Part shown: piece by piece, positions 34,790 through 46,231 of the stretch
Layout: every line of letters starts with the position of its first letter
How positions within the stretch are numbered: the stretch's first letter is position 1
DNA from: Agapanthus africanus
Lineage: Eukaryota > Streptophyta > Magnoliopsida > Asparagales > Amaryllidaceae
Direction of reading: 5' to 3'
DNA: 64,000 bases
Assembly: GCA_030015575.1 (NCBI GenBank)
Contig: CM057338.1
Span: 308,453,827-308,517,826, forward strand
Translations under genes and position numbers: made by a program
The notes under the pieces: model-generated
The model's input: the letters and a program-made list of their open reading frames with translations, nothing else
Told to the model about the DNA's origin: nothing
Databases searched by the model: none

Positions 34790-36878
34790 TGTAAGTCTTC
34801 GGTAGCGCCCCGGCCGTCTACAGACGCCAAATGCGGAACAAAAACTTTTTAACTGGCGCTATCGTATACTATAACCCGGATATGCCATTATTGCTAAACT
34901 AACAAACTGTAAAGACTGTAGAAAGGTTATACCGAACAATCCGAGTCCTTCGTTCTTTAATCATCATCCCACGCTCCATTGCGGCTGCTCCGATCTCGTC
35001 GATCTCCGATCTTCTCGTCCAGGTGGCACCACGTCAATGATTCTTTAAACGGGCTCCCGCCTCTGACTCGAGGCAACTCGGTCGTCAAGTTTGCTAAAAG
35101 AGACGACCAAGATTGATGTAGATAATTGGTAGAATACTTTGTCTCGTTACGTCCAAGGCTATGGACGAACGGTTAATGAAGTTGCCACTCGAATCGGGTG
35201 ATGGAATGAAATGAGCTATGAAATTTCCATGCACCCCAAAACTATCATAATCTTTTTCCAAACATCAAGTGAGAGTGAGTGAGAGAGAGGGAAGGGGCCA
35301 GCCATATATAAGTGAGGAGGGAGGTGAGTGTAGGAACAAGAGAGTAACTATAAGGAAATATCTAGTGTGAACACAAGAAATATCTAGAGTGAACACAAGA
35401 AATATCTAGTGTGAACACAAGAAATGCACCATAAATGAACAAAAGAGTCACTAGCCTTGTCACCACCTTCTAGATGCTTCTAGAATCTTCCACACTCATC
35501 CAAGAAAAGATAAATCCGTCTTTAATCGAATGTTAAAAGACGGATGATAGAAAACTGGAAACTGGCAACTTCCAAAAGCGATCCCGAAACGAATTTCAGG
35601 ATAACCGTATAACCGTATAAATATACCCGCATTTGTATTACGACCGAATACAAATTTAACTGAGACAAAGATATTATATCTACTCAATTTAATACTCGGA
35701 TCCGGCTTAAACCAAAGCCGACCAGTATCATCTGCCCGAAATCTGACACAGACGTAAACGCACGTGCATTTTCCGAACCCTGCCATAAAACCATACGGCC
35801 TCTACAACGTTTCGTCCGAACTTAGGAAACTGTCTATGGGGGACTCGAATGATTCGTCAGTACCCTGGCAGTGGGTTTAACCACAAACCGTCAGCGGCAC
35901 TAGCTATGCGTAACGGCTGCCCATGGACTGACCTCAAGGGAGGCCGATGAGCGAACTCATCCGGAAACCCTACTGAGCCTAACAGTGACAATGTATATAC
36001 AGTCCGGTCCGTTCGTCTATGAGTATCGCATATCTGCGTAGGGGGCTAGTAACGTCAGACCCCCAATAGCAGTATAAGTCGTATCGGAGTGTAGCCCAAT
36101 AACACCCTGAGATACTACTGGAGTACCTACCAGTAAATCTCCTGCCACGGCCGTGGGCTTTGTGTAATGGCTCTCCTAGACACAGCACGATCTCACCCCC
36201 AATACCGGGAGAGACGAATCCCCTGCCCATCCGCTCACGTGCCTCCATGTGGTTCGGGACTGTACCCAAAAGCTACCTGTTTGCACGACTCCTTTGCGCC
36301 GTGGTAGGGTAGAAATCAAAGCACGGTGGGAACTCACACGAGACAAATGACGACCTCAGGTCGATGAACTAACCTGTACACATGTCACCAGGGAACTGCT
36401 ATCTGACGATATGTATAATACCAACTAGCAGATTCCCGGCGAGTCCTGTCCGGTGTACTCATAACCCAATGAGCATCTGTATACATCTTAGGTGATCCAA
36501 CTGACACCAGTGGCTATTGAGACCGGCCACCGCCCCTCGTCGGGGTCTCGACTGTATACACTAGTCTACTCCGGAGTATCGATGCCCTGTCTCGAAACTC
36601 CCACGACTAGGGACCACAATTAAGGATATGCATATAAACTACCCAACTCTCACGTATATGATCGCCATCATACCGTTGGTAGTAAAGCAAGATCCTAAGG
36701 GCTCTATCAAAGTGTAACATGTAATCAGTCACCTGAACATGTACACGACTGATAAAGGCAAACCAGATAGCATACTATCATCTCGAGTAAGACCGTCCTA
36801 TCGGTATAGGTCCTCCGCAATCATTGCAATCACGTACCTTCGATCCAATAATTGACTCTGAGGGCACTATATCCAACA
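34790..36878 (-). repeat. 5' LTR of element E (2089 bp)
   Basis: Minus-strand start TGTTGGATATAGTGCCC at 36878, end CCGAAGACTTACA at 34790, followed by the primer site. Candidate TATA box at 35304-35311. It carries three copies of a 22-bp unit (about 35355-35425) against two in the other LTR, which accounts for the 22-bp length difference. Confidence 0.95.
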
Positions 36879-36883
36879 GTAAC

Positions 36884-37569
36884 TACTATGAGATCGGGAA
36901 GAGTGCTGAACAATCATGTTGGTGAACAAGTTGATGTTGATGATTCAAATGATACCCTGGCTACTACTTCTACTCCTTTTTCGTCTAATGCAACATCTTC
37001 TTCCGATCCTATTCTCCGCTTTCCACTAGGTTCGAACCCTCAGCCTACTTCTTTGAACGAACTAACATTTACGACCATCCCAAATCCAATTTTGGGATCC
37101 ATTCCATCCCCACAACCTTCAAGTGTTGGACCCAACCCTATTAATAAAGCTCCTTTTCCAAACAGGTTGAGGCCCAACAGACCAATTCCACAATTGGAGA
37201 AGATTGTGAAATTTTTTAAGCAAGTAAACATAAATATTTCTCTCTTAAATGCTATCCAATAAGTTCCGTTCTATGTGAAAATTTTTAAGGACTTGTGCAC
37301 TAGGAAAAGGAAAACTCAAGTACCTAAAAAGGTTTTCTTAGTAAGTAATATGAGCAATGCTCTTACCCAACATGTGCCCAAGAAACATAAGGACCCTAGT
37401 TGTCCTACAATATCTATTGCTATTGGGGGTAAAAACATCAATCGCGCTCTACTCGATTTAGGTGCTAGCGTTAACTTGCTCCCGTATTCTGTTTATGAGC
37501 AATAAGGCATAGGAGGGTTAAAACTTGCACACTGCACTCTTCAGATGGCCGATCGATCTATCACCCACC
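36884..37569 (+). pseudogene. Gag C-terminus and protease of element D, after element E
   Basis: Reading continues in gag's frame: TTMRSGRVLNNHVGE is the Athila motif that precedes the protease, followed by a Pro/Ser-rich stretch and FFKQVNINISLLNAIQ. A TAA at 37260-37262 interrupts. Then come CTRKRKTQVPKKV, HKDPSCPTISIAIGG and the active site LLDLGASVNLLPYSVYEQ (about 37452-37505), the D-L-G-A form typical of Athila proteases. A TAA at 37503-37505 and a frameshift near 37572 follow; the domain continues in the next frame. Confidence 0.85.
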
Positions 37570-38503
37570 CTAGGGTGAGCTAGAGGACATTTTGATCAAA
37601 GTCGGGGTATTTATATTCCCTGTGGACTTTATAATTTTAGATACACAGCCTGTGGCAAACCCACAGAACCAAATTTCGGTGATTCTAGGTCGGCCTTTTC
37701 TAGCAACTTCCAACGCGATAATCAATTGTCGTAACGGTTCCATGAACTTGTCCTTTGGGAAGAAGACAATTGAGCTTAACATTTATAGGATAGGAAGTCA
37801 ACCCTCCGAACCTTCTGTTCATATAATTGATATATGTTCTGTCGATGAGATAGCTTCTGACAGCTGTGAATTTAAGGAGTTCTTTCTTTCTGATAATGAT
37901 CTCGACACCACTAGTGCGTTATTGTTTAATCCAGCTATTTATTATATGAGTGAGGACCCTTCTAACGAAAAGTCTACCCCCGAGTCCAAATCTTTTGACT
38001 TGTCGAATGACTTAGTCAAGCTGTCTGAGTCAGTCTCTTATACTAGATATGAACCTCTTATAGAGTCCGAGTATCATACTCTTCTTTCCAATGAGATTAT
38101 CATTCGGAATATCGATGAATGTTTCAAAGACATTTTCGTTGAAGAACTCGCGTTCCCTAAAGACATGGATGTTGTGATGAATCAACCTCCACCTGAAGAA
38201 GCTGAACCACCACCCCTTATTCTAGTCACGTACGAAAATGAGACTATTCCACCCATTCCTTATCTTACACATTCTCTTTTTCACCCACCATCACTTTTTC
38301 GTCTCTACCAACTGAGACGTAAATCCTTTCGATTACATCTCTTATCTCTTCCCTACTTCTTCACATCTATCTGTAACATGATCTTCTACCACCCATGGTG
38401 TTACTTAGATAAAATATTTGAATGGTTGGTGTTGATTTTTGGTCTTTATAAAGGTTTATGTAGACCAATAATATTTATTTCCCCTTCTTATATTAAATTT
38501 TAA
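37570..38503 (+). pseudogene. Protease C-terminal half of element D fused to an unknown C-terminal region
   Basis: The first 70 residues complete the protease: ELEDILIKVGVFIFPVDF and ISVILGRPFLATSNAII. Instead of running on to RT, the frame continues for about 240 codons with an acidic stretch (SDNDLDTTSALLF), a Pro/Glu-rich stretch (QPPPEEAEPPPL) and a hydrophobic/aromatic tail, FYHPWCYLDKIFEWLVLIFG, ending at 38501-38503. A matching tail is encoded at the end of H's coding region. I do not recognise it; a decayed membrane (env-like) segment is possible, since Athila elements can carry an env-like ORF. Confidence 0.7.
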
Positions 38504-39919
38504 TGCTTAATGATGAAATCACTATTTTACTCAAGTTGGGGGGGGAGGGGAGAAGAAAAATATTTTGAAAATGGCTCTTGAAAGAAAATAATTTTTTACA
38601 TGATTATGAGCCAAAAACAAGTTTGGGGGACGATTTCATGGTCATCCACTCTTAACCCCTTCTTTTTACTATCTTATTGAACTATTCCTCCAAGTCTTCA
38701 GGTTTTGAGCTTTCAGGATAGCATCAGTGAAGACACTGCTGTAAACAAGTTTGGGGGGCATGATTTGTATATATCTATGCATCATATGTAAATATTGCAC
38801 TGAATAATTTTTTTTTGAAAATAAAACTTAGAAATGAAATATACATATGAAAGAGGGGAAGATATTTAAGAAAAGCAAGAAAATTAGATGTTTAAAAACA
38901 AAACTAGTAATAGGTAGTCATGAGCTGTTGTCCTAAAGGTTTGTAAGATGAAAAGAATCACTAATCTGAGAATAGAAATAAGTCTGAAAAATAGTCCTTA
39001 TTCTTGAGTCTAATTATCTGAACGTTGATACCCTACTATACGCACTTGCACACATCTTGAAACTTGAGATAGTAGAGGATACCTTAAAATGCTCTTGTCT
39101 AAAAAGTCTTAGTATGAAGAAAAAAATATATAAATCAACAAAATATAAATAACACATGAAATATAAAATGTGAAGAAAAATGAATACTGGTTTTGTAATT
39201 ATTTAAGACATCATAAAAAATACAGCGAGGGTGCCTTATCACCTATTGCTTTAGATCAACTGGTTTGAGAGTCACTGCTAAGCCTTAGGTGTTGCAAAAT
39301 TAGGATATTACTAATTATGCCTTAATGAGTGAGCACATTTGGTAATCGGTTGGTTAGTACCTCAAGAAGTATTAACGGTCGCATGAAAAATGTGTGAGCA
39401 ATTCCATCTAAAAACATTCACAGAATAAAAAGTACTAAGGAAGATGGACAAGGGTATGATAGCTTGAACTGAATTCTCTAAGTGTAGGGATGTCTTTTAC
39501 ACATACGTAGGGGTATATGATCGATATTTGGAAGAAAGGCAGGGAGGAAGACAAAAGATGATGTTTTATTGAGAGATTATGTGATTTCTGACATTTTTTC
39601 AAGACCATTAAGATAGGGCTCGTGACAACTAAAAATCTAGTGTAGTTTGAAACTCTTCTTTTCATATTTTTCTTTTATATGTTCTTTATCTTTACATGTA
39701 ATTTTCATCTTCTTTCTTTTATTATGGGATTTTGTGGGTGTAATCCGCTGAAAACCCTCAGGAGACAACACTTCTCCTACTAGGGACACCTAGAGGCTTA
39801 AAGGCTTGTTGCATGAGCCAAGTGCAATCTTGTTGCCTATGAAAGTGTGCTAGATTTTTTTCTTTTTCTCTTTAATAAATAGTTTGTTCGGGACAATCAA
39901 AGATAAGTTTGAGAGTATT
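38504..39919 (+). other. 3' non-coding region of element D with repeated purine tracts
   Basis: No coding sequence. Polypurine-like tracts occur at 38533-38550 (CAAGTTGGGGGGGGAGGGG), 38616-38630 (AACAAGTTTGGGGGA) and 38744-38758, before the presumed functional tract AAAGATAAGTTTGAGAGTATT (39899-39919) next to the LTR. A block at 39726-39855, containing TAATCCGCTGAAAA and TACTAGGGACACCTAGAGG, is strongly conserved in H. Confidence 0.75.
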
Positions 39920-41463
39920 TGATTAGTTAAAAATATTGCATATTTGTATAAACATTTTCCCTAGTATTATTAATAAATAAAAGGTGTTAAATATAAATAA
40001 AGAACATATGTGGGTTTATTTGTAAAAAGTTTATTATCATATGTTTCTACATTTATAATTAATATAATTAGGGAAAATATATGCATATAATATTTAAATG
40101 AAATATAAGTAATTAAAATATGCAAATCATGCAAAATATTCCTAATCAATATTCTTAAGATATTATATCATCTAAATGGTTGGAATAATATCTCAAAAAT
40201 ACCAAATACTACTAACAATTTGATTTGAGATATTGTGCAGGTATTAGCTCAGGTTTGAAATCCAAGTAAGAGATCCAAGTCAAATCGGGATATCGAAACC
40301 GAATCTGCCAAATTTTAGAAGCAAATCGAGGAATCTAGCAACGGCAGAGACACAGAGCAATATTTTCAAAATCTATATATCAAGAGGATCTCCAAATATC
40401 AAGAAGAAGAGCCAAAAAAAATCCCAACACCCAATCCCACAAAGTGGCGGCGGAACCGCGGTCAACAAGGGGAAAGGGCGGCGGTTCTGCGGTCCCATGG
40501 TGGCCATTGAATTTGGGATTTTGAGGACTTGATCGTAATCTCACTTTCTCCAACATGGCATCAAGGTTTTTGGTTTTAGAGACTATATAAAGGACCGAGA
40601 GCTGTGCAATCAAAATCAGCGAAGAGATCACATAATCATTCCACATCTATTCATCTACATCCATATAGAGAGATCTACGAGCCAAACTAGGGTTCTTGTA
40701 ATCTACTTTCTAAGGAGAAAAGTTGTAATGCAATAGTTGATTAATAAAAGGTAGTTTTTGTTTTTATTCTTTTTGCATTTACTTTTCCGCATTTACTTTA
40801 CGCATTACTTTTCCGCATTAATTTTCCGCATTAGTTTTCTGCATCTTAATTATGATTTCATTCTTCTTCAACCTTTATTCTAAATCGCTACTAACCATGA
40901 GCGAGTAATTTCGTGCTTTCTAGGGTTTGTAGAATATAGTAGAATAATGGATGAAATATCTTTTAACTTCTTTTGACATTTTAATATTTATAAATTTTAG
41001 CAAAATAAATGTTATCCTTCTTATCAGGCGTGCTATCAAATCATTGATAGTTACGATCACGATTTGAGATTAGTTAAACATTTGTTTTTTAAGGGCTTGA
41101 GATAAATAGAGATCAATGGAATTACAAGGGTTAGTAAAGGGAAACCCTAATTCCCTCCGAGACCCCAAATCCACATTCATTGCTATCTTTCTAGTTTTAA
41201 ACTATTAAAAGATAAAAAGTGACATATTTAAACATTCATCCATTAACTATTAAGTCCTATAAACCCTACAAGCCTTTCTATTATAAATTTTATATCCATA
41301 TTAAAATAAAACGACAACAAACCATCCTCTCTTTTATCAACTCGTCTAAAGCAAAAAAAGAAGTTCACGTTTCCTTGCGGATGACCCGTACTCATCACGG
41401 CTAGCTATTAGCGACACCGTTTTGATTGCGGTTATTTACAAAACAACTTTTCACGATCAATTA
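39920..41463 (+). repeat. 3' LTR of element D (1544 bp)
   Basis: Begins TGATTAGTTAAAAATATTGC and ends CACGATCAATTA (CA changed to TA), followed by the target duplication TGCAC. It differs from the 5' LTR at many scattered positions, clearly more than E's LTRs differ from each other. Confidence 0.9.
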
Positions 41464-41640
41464 TGCACCATTCTTTTATCCTCTAACCCTTTTATTGAAG
41501 CTGTCGCTAAATCAAGATCTTAGAATTTTGTTGCTCACAATATTGTTCGAGCATCGACAAACTCAAATTTATTGGGTATTTAGTCTTTCTGTAGTTTGCC
41601 TTTTGAAATTTCGTGCACTCAAGATTTTAGATGGTTGCTG
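41464..41640 (+). pseudogene. LINE-type RNase H domain, 3' part, segment copy P1
   Basis: Resumes the domain broken at 23097: ILLSSNPFIEAVAKSRS, a stop, then NFVAHNIVRASTNSN, where the H of VAH matches the conserved RVT_3 C-terminal motif (NxVAHxLAR). Stops are more frequent than in the other copy. Confidence 0.75.
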
Positions 41641-42477
41641 CTTTCAATAAATAAATAGCAATGGCTAATTTCTCAAAAAACTATAGGTAATCCTTATTAT
41701 TTTTAACAATATATTACCTATCCTTAAAGTTGATAGTCTATAAAAATAAAATATGGATAGACAAGTTCTAGTCCACGAGTCTCACTAATAGGTTTGGAAT
41801 TGTGTCGATTCTATATAGACTTGTCTGGTAAGTGGATGTGTTTGAATCCGTTAAAAATAAACAGCTTATGATTAGTAACATGTTGCTTTAAATCTAACCC
41901 GAGACATTGTCATAGAAAGAAAGATCTTGGTCTCTTTTGTCCTTGAAGTTGGCACTTAGCCATCAATCCGGTAAGGCCTAACTGCCAGGCCAAGTTAAGA
42001 TAGTATTTAGAGAGAAAAATGAATCTAAATTTCTTATAATATCTAGGACCAAGTTAACGCATAGATTAGGTTTGCAATTTTATTTTTTTGTATCGAGATG
42101 AAAGGCATAAAAAAGATTGTTATATTTTATTAACGAGCTTAATGAAACACATCTGTTACCAAATTCTATTTTTCGAGGCGGGCTTCTGATTAGTGAATCT
42201 GCATTTATCAAACGAGCAACCCATTCAGCAACTGGGTTAGAGCAATCTTCCATATAGGATTGTTTAACGAAAAAGTTTCATTTACGGTCAAAGATCCCGT
42301 ATTTTCAACTCGCCCTTTTTATTTAGTTTGTAGCGGGTGATAGTGAGTGGAAAATACGTATTACAAATTTTTGAATAAGGAGTACCGATTTATAAAGTGT
42401 TAACGCTAATATCCATAATGGAGTAGAGCGATACTAATAGATATGCAACATGGTGCCAATCTTGAAAGAGTTACCCA

Positions 42478-42616
42478 ATAAAGTAGGGCTGCGATAGATA
42501 ATTAGCCAATCTCTATAATAGAGCAGAGCTTTTATAAGATAGTTAGCCAATCTCTGTAATAGAGTAGGGCCTTTATAGAATAATTAGCCAATCTCCATAT
42601 TAGAGTAGGGCCTTTA
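42478..42616. repeat. 41-bp tandem repeat, about 3.5 units (P1)
   Basis: Units of AGTAGGGCCTTTATAGAATA plus ATTAGCCAATCTC; the same array is at about 52290-52432 in P2. Confidence 0.88.
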
Positions 42617-43259
42617 GTAGAGTTGCATAAATTTGCATTCTTTGACATTGAAAGAAATATGAAGGTTGGGTTGCACACTTCCAAAACAATACGTAAATGG
42701 TGTATACGTGTTGTTTTGTTAATTACATCTGTAAAGATTACCCCTGATTAAGAGAAACATACAAAATATGGGTAAATATAACAATTGAAGAGCCTTTTAT
42801 CACTAATAAAGAGACAAATTCATCATCAATCTCGTTCCATTGATCACATGACAAAAATTATAAAATTACAATAAGTGTGGGCATGGGATCATCAGGAATA
42901 GCCCTGACGTCCTTACCTTTTTTAAAAAGTAAGAAGGAACAATACAATTATGTGAGCATTGAAGGGGAAGCAAGTATTGAAAAGTGTCTCTCTTCGTATA
43001 TTCCTAAGGTGTCTACCTTCTCAAATGAGAGGAATCCATCTCCTTTTATATGATAAGGGGATGGCATACTCATAAATAAAATGGGAGGGAGATTTGAATT
43101 CAAACTACTCTCTCTAATAAAATGGGAGGGAGATTTGAATTCAAATAAGAACTTGATTTGAATTCAAATCAATGGTAAAGTCCCCTCCTTAAAGTTTGTA
43201 CATCCAGAATTTCAACAAAACAAGTGCAAAACCTGCATTCTTGACCCAATCCTGAACCT

Positions 43260-43325
43260 GGGCATGCCTGGTGCATGCCCTTAGACGTCTGTACAAACAT
43301 CTTAGACGTCTATGCAGACGTCCAT
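43260..43325. repeat. Hairpin GGGCATGC/GCATGCCC followed by GACGTC palindromes
   Basis: A perfect 8-bp inverted repeat with a 5-base loop (43260-43280), then three TAGACGTCT/CAGACGTCC words. The same arrangement is at 53104-53172 in P2. Confidence 0.85.
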
Positions 43326-43945
43326 GCTTGGGTTTCCTTGACTATTATGGGATTCTGAACTCAATTTTGCTGTCCTTTAGGGCATTTGAGGTTGGTTGAA
43401 CATATTTGGATGTGCATGGGCTCGCTTTAGGCACACTATTTTTGATTCGAGATTTTGAGAGCCTGCTACGGATATTTGTTGTTTTGAATGGACGTTTTGG
43501 GTGAGCCCAGACGTGCATTGCTTCTTGCTGAGGATTTCTTGTTATCGCTGAACCACATGTTCGTTTGAAACCGAACCGAGGCAATGTAGTGCATACTTGT
43601 ATGTAACCGAGTAGAGGCAGTTGTAATACGGGGCTCGTCTGAAACCGAGCAAATGTAATTGGAATGGTAATGTAGTGCGTACTTGTATATAATCCGACCA
43701 GAGGCATCGGGAACTGAATAGATGCGTCAAGCATATTCGATGACTAGGAACCAGGCAGAGGCATCAAGCATGCTTTTCAGGAGTTGAAAAGAGGCATGTC
43801 ATGTTCCCTGAATGTCTAACAATGGCATAGCGTGCTAGACTGTAAAAATGTGTCTTTCGAAAGAATTCAAAAGTAGAAATTGCCTGTGTGATAGTTGTTG
43901 ATAGTAAAACCATATGAAGGTTGATTGCTGAGAATAAGAACCCGT

Positions 43946-45415
43946 GTAGCAGCCGATGGTTGCAATTACAACCGAGTAAATCTAGGTTTATAAGCAGAAC
44001 AACCCAAAGGCATTAAAAGGAAAGTAAGATGGCCGGACCAAGTTCCACCTCATTGAACTGAGGGTGTTCAGCCAGAAATTATCACCAAAGATCACCGAGC
44101 TCCAGCATCGTTTTTCTATCTATGAACTACTCGGTGACCGAATCGAACCACTACCTAAAGACCATATGCCTATCTAGGACTGGATATTTGACTAACAGGG
44201 AAAATGAGCCATAGGTAGTGGAGTCAACTCTCAGCCTCCCACTGCTCGGCCTCACCTCAAGGGAAAACTAACCGTATTTTGATCATCGATACTTGTCAAG
44301 GCCGATCAAGGGCAGAGTTACCTTGACCAAGGTCGGAAACTCCCCAGATCTAACCCACTATGAGCGCAGGAGTGGGCATCTGCATCGCTAATGGCGATCG
44401 ATCCAGGTCTATCCCCCTATGGGGTCATCTCGGCCTTCCTGGCACCGGCACTAATAGCTATTAGAAAGCTGCTCGTCGATGTTGGGGCCGAGGATCATCC
44501 AGTCCGATATTTCAATAAGTAGATCGGAGACAAAAAAGGAATTACATGCTGAGGAGGGCCGGTCTTCTCGATCTCGGATAAGGCCTCGAAGGTAGTGTTA
44601 GTCCTTGGTGCTAGAGTCGCAACTCTTGCGGATCATGGCGGAATAATGAATAAAAACTATCAAGAACATAGCACTAAAAACAAACCCCAAAATCATTCAA
44701 ATACAAGTAGTTGTTAAAATCTAGTAAGCAAATAAAGGGGGTTTAGGGGGATACAACCTGTGTATCATGTCCACTCACCTAGTGGAAGAACCAAGATAGA
44801 CTCTACGTTGTAGGGATCGATCATGCAAGCGGACCCCCTTGCCGAAAATGATCCACTTCGAAAAAAATCCAAACCTAAGCTTCAATTTCACCAAAAGTTT
44901 CACTTTTGTGAAATAACTTGCTCTCAAAATTTGCTAAAAAATAAGAGAAAGAAATGTAGTGAGCCCACTCTTTATTTCTCTCTCTCTCTCAATCTCTCAT
45001 TCACGACTAGAAAAAAATGAGGAGAGAGAATGGGTATGAAGGAATTAGGAGGAAAGAGAACGCTTCTTCCAAAAATAGTGTTTTATTTCTATTTTTAAAA
45101 TGAAGCCATACCTCTCTACAACCTTCTTATTTCTTTAATATTAAAAAGAAATGACTCATTTCTTGATTTAATATTAATGAAAAATGAGGTGTCCCTTCTA
45201 GATGTTTTCATATATCAATTATATAAAACATCTAATATGTGTATCATATACACAAAGTATATGTATCGTATACGTATACACATATTTGTATCATATACAA
45301 ATAGCAAATGAGAGAGAAATATAAAGTGAACATAATACTAGAATACACACACACATACACACTTGATTTAATAATCCGGCTAGTATTATAAAATGTCCGA
45401 TTAATGTTGTCACGG
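43946..45415. other. P1-specific interval, absent from P2
   Basis: About 1.5 kb that replaces roughly 70 bp of the P2 copy (53785-53855). It contains a run of GC-rich text (44030-44660), a TGTTAGTCCTTGGTGCTAG word at 44597, a CT-microsatellite (44981-44999) and a GTATCATATACA-rich stretch (45240-45300). It may be an old inserted element or solo LTR, but I found no paired ends. Its right border is close to TGTCACGGCCTGAAAAG (45409), which has the form of a gypsy LTR start. Confidence 0.5.
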
Positions 45416-46231
45416 CCTGAAAAGACACGTGACCGGCACAATGATCACGTGAAGTCCAGTGGACCACCGTAACCCAAGTAAGCCAAAACCAAGAATCTAA
45501 ACTATATATAAGAAAAATAGAGGTGAAATTTTAAGAAAAGAATTTATAAAATGAAGTAAATTTTTTTTTGTAAAGAGTTGACATTTGAAAAACAGACAGC
45601 ACCTCCTTTGTAAATTTTGAATAAAATTCATATAGAATAATTAAATATAAAAGAATCCCCACACGGGAGCTAGCTCGACGCCCACATGGCGGAGACATAA
45701 TCCACGCAAAATATACGACGCCCAAGACGAAGAACAATAAGAGTAAAACAATAAAACTATAAATAAATACAATTAAGACGAATCCATACGAGTTCGATTA
45801 CAGCAATAATACAACTTCTAAAGTCTTGGGAAAATTCAGTAGACTTGGTTGATGGAGTGTTTTAGGTACAAAGATAGATACAAGGAAAATACCGAAATGA
45901 ATTCTAACCCACTTCGCTCAAAGATAAATATGCAACCATGCCCAAAAAGCTCTCCTACTGTCGCTATCGATCCAATCGACCAAACCTGCAAGAAGGTATG
46001 GAACAACGGGGTGAGTTGCCAATACGTGAGTAGAATTCGCATAATAAGATAGAAATTGCATGCATAAGCGATGAAACAACTAAAGTATAGGTAAACATGT
46101 ACATTATGGAAGATAAATAAGTATGCATCGAAACTAGAGTTCGAGCAATGAACAACAATAATAATAATTACCCATCATGTAGACCTCATGTACCGCTATC
46201 CTAGCATGTGTAGTATGCAATATGTGTGGTT
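45416..46231 (+). repeat. Segment copy P1, second part, left of solo LTR F
   Basis: Matches 53857-54660 (for example GTCCAGTGGACC, CATGGCGGAGA, CTAGCATGTGTAGTATGCAA). Non-coding. With the TGTCACGGCC word just before it, this part and 48304-49990 may be an old gypsy LTR; unproven. Confidence 0.65.

Larger units (their letters stand above)
27239..36878 (-). mobile_element. Element E: Ty1/copia retrotransposon nested in element D
   Basis: LTRs of 2067 and 2089 bp, a tRNA-Met primer site and a polypurine tract on the minus strand, and exact 5-bp target duplications GTAAC (27234-27238, 36879-36883). The two LTRs are very similar along their whole length, so it is the youngest datable insertion here. 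The 5.5-kb interior has almost no recognisable coding sequence; only the tail of the pol RNase H survives near the polypurine tract. It was probably non-autonomous, or belongs to a family whose interior has been replaced. The PPT and LTR start (TGTTGGATATAGTG) fit plant copia elements; finer lineage not assigned. Confidence 0.93.
23098..41463 (+). mobile_element. Element D: non-autonomous Athila-like gypsy retrotransposon (gag-protease, no RT)
   Basis: Two LTRs (23098-24644 and 39920-41463) of nearly equal length, a tRNA-Asp-type primer site, and 5-bp target duplications TGCAC at 23093-23097 and 41464-41468. The intact target is preserved in the sister segment at 51247-51251. Of the 18,366 bp, 9640 plus a duplicated 5 bp are the nested copia element E. 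The interior codes for an Athila-type gag and protease, then an unknown C-terminal region. RT, RNase H and integrase are absent and there is no gap where they were interrupted. It must have depended on enzymes supplied by another element. Confidence 0.9.
41641..43945 (+). repeat. Segment copy P1, non-coding part, paralogous to 51436-53790
   Basis: About 2.3 kb downstream of the RNase H remnant, alignable by eye along its length with the P2 copy (for example AGACTTGTCTGGTAAGTGGA at 41817 and 51600, GGCATGCCTGGTGCATGCCC at 43261 and 53105). It contains a 41-bp tandem repeat, TTTGAATTCAAA palindromes (43090-43175) and GACGTC palindromes. No gene recognised; the minus-strand ORF at 43345-43734 is discussed separately. 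Confidence 0.7.

Noticed and set aside
27239..36878. Element E belonging to D as an internal part
   Set aside because: Opposite orientation, own LTRs, own primer site and GTAAC target duplication, and D's gag frame rejoins exactly when E and one GTAAC are removed.
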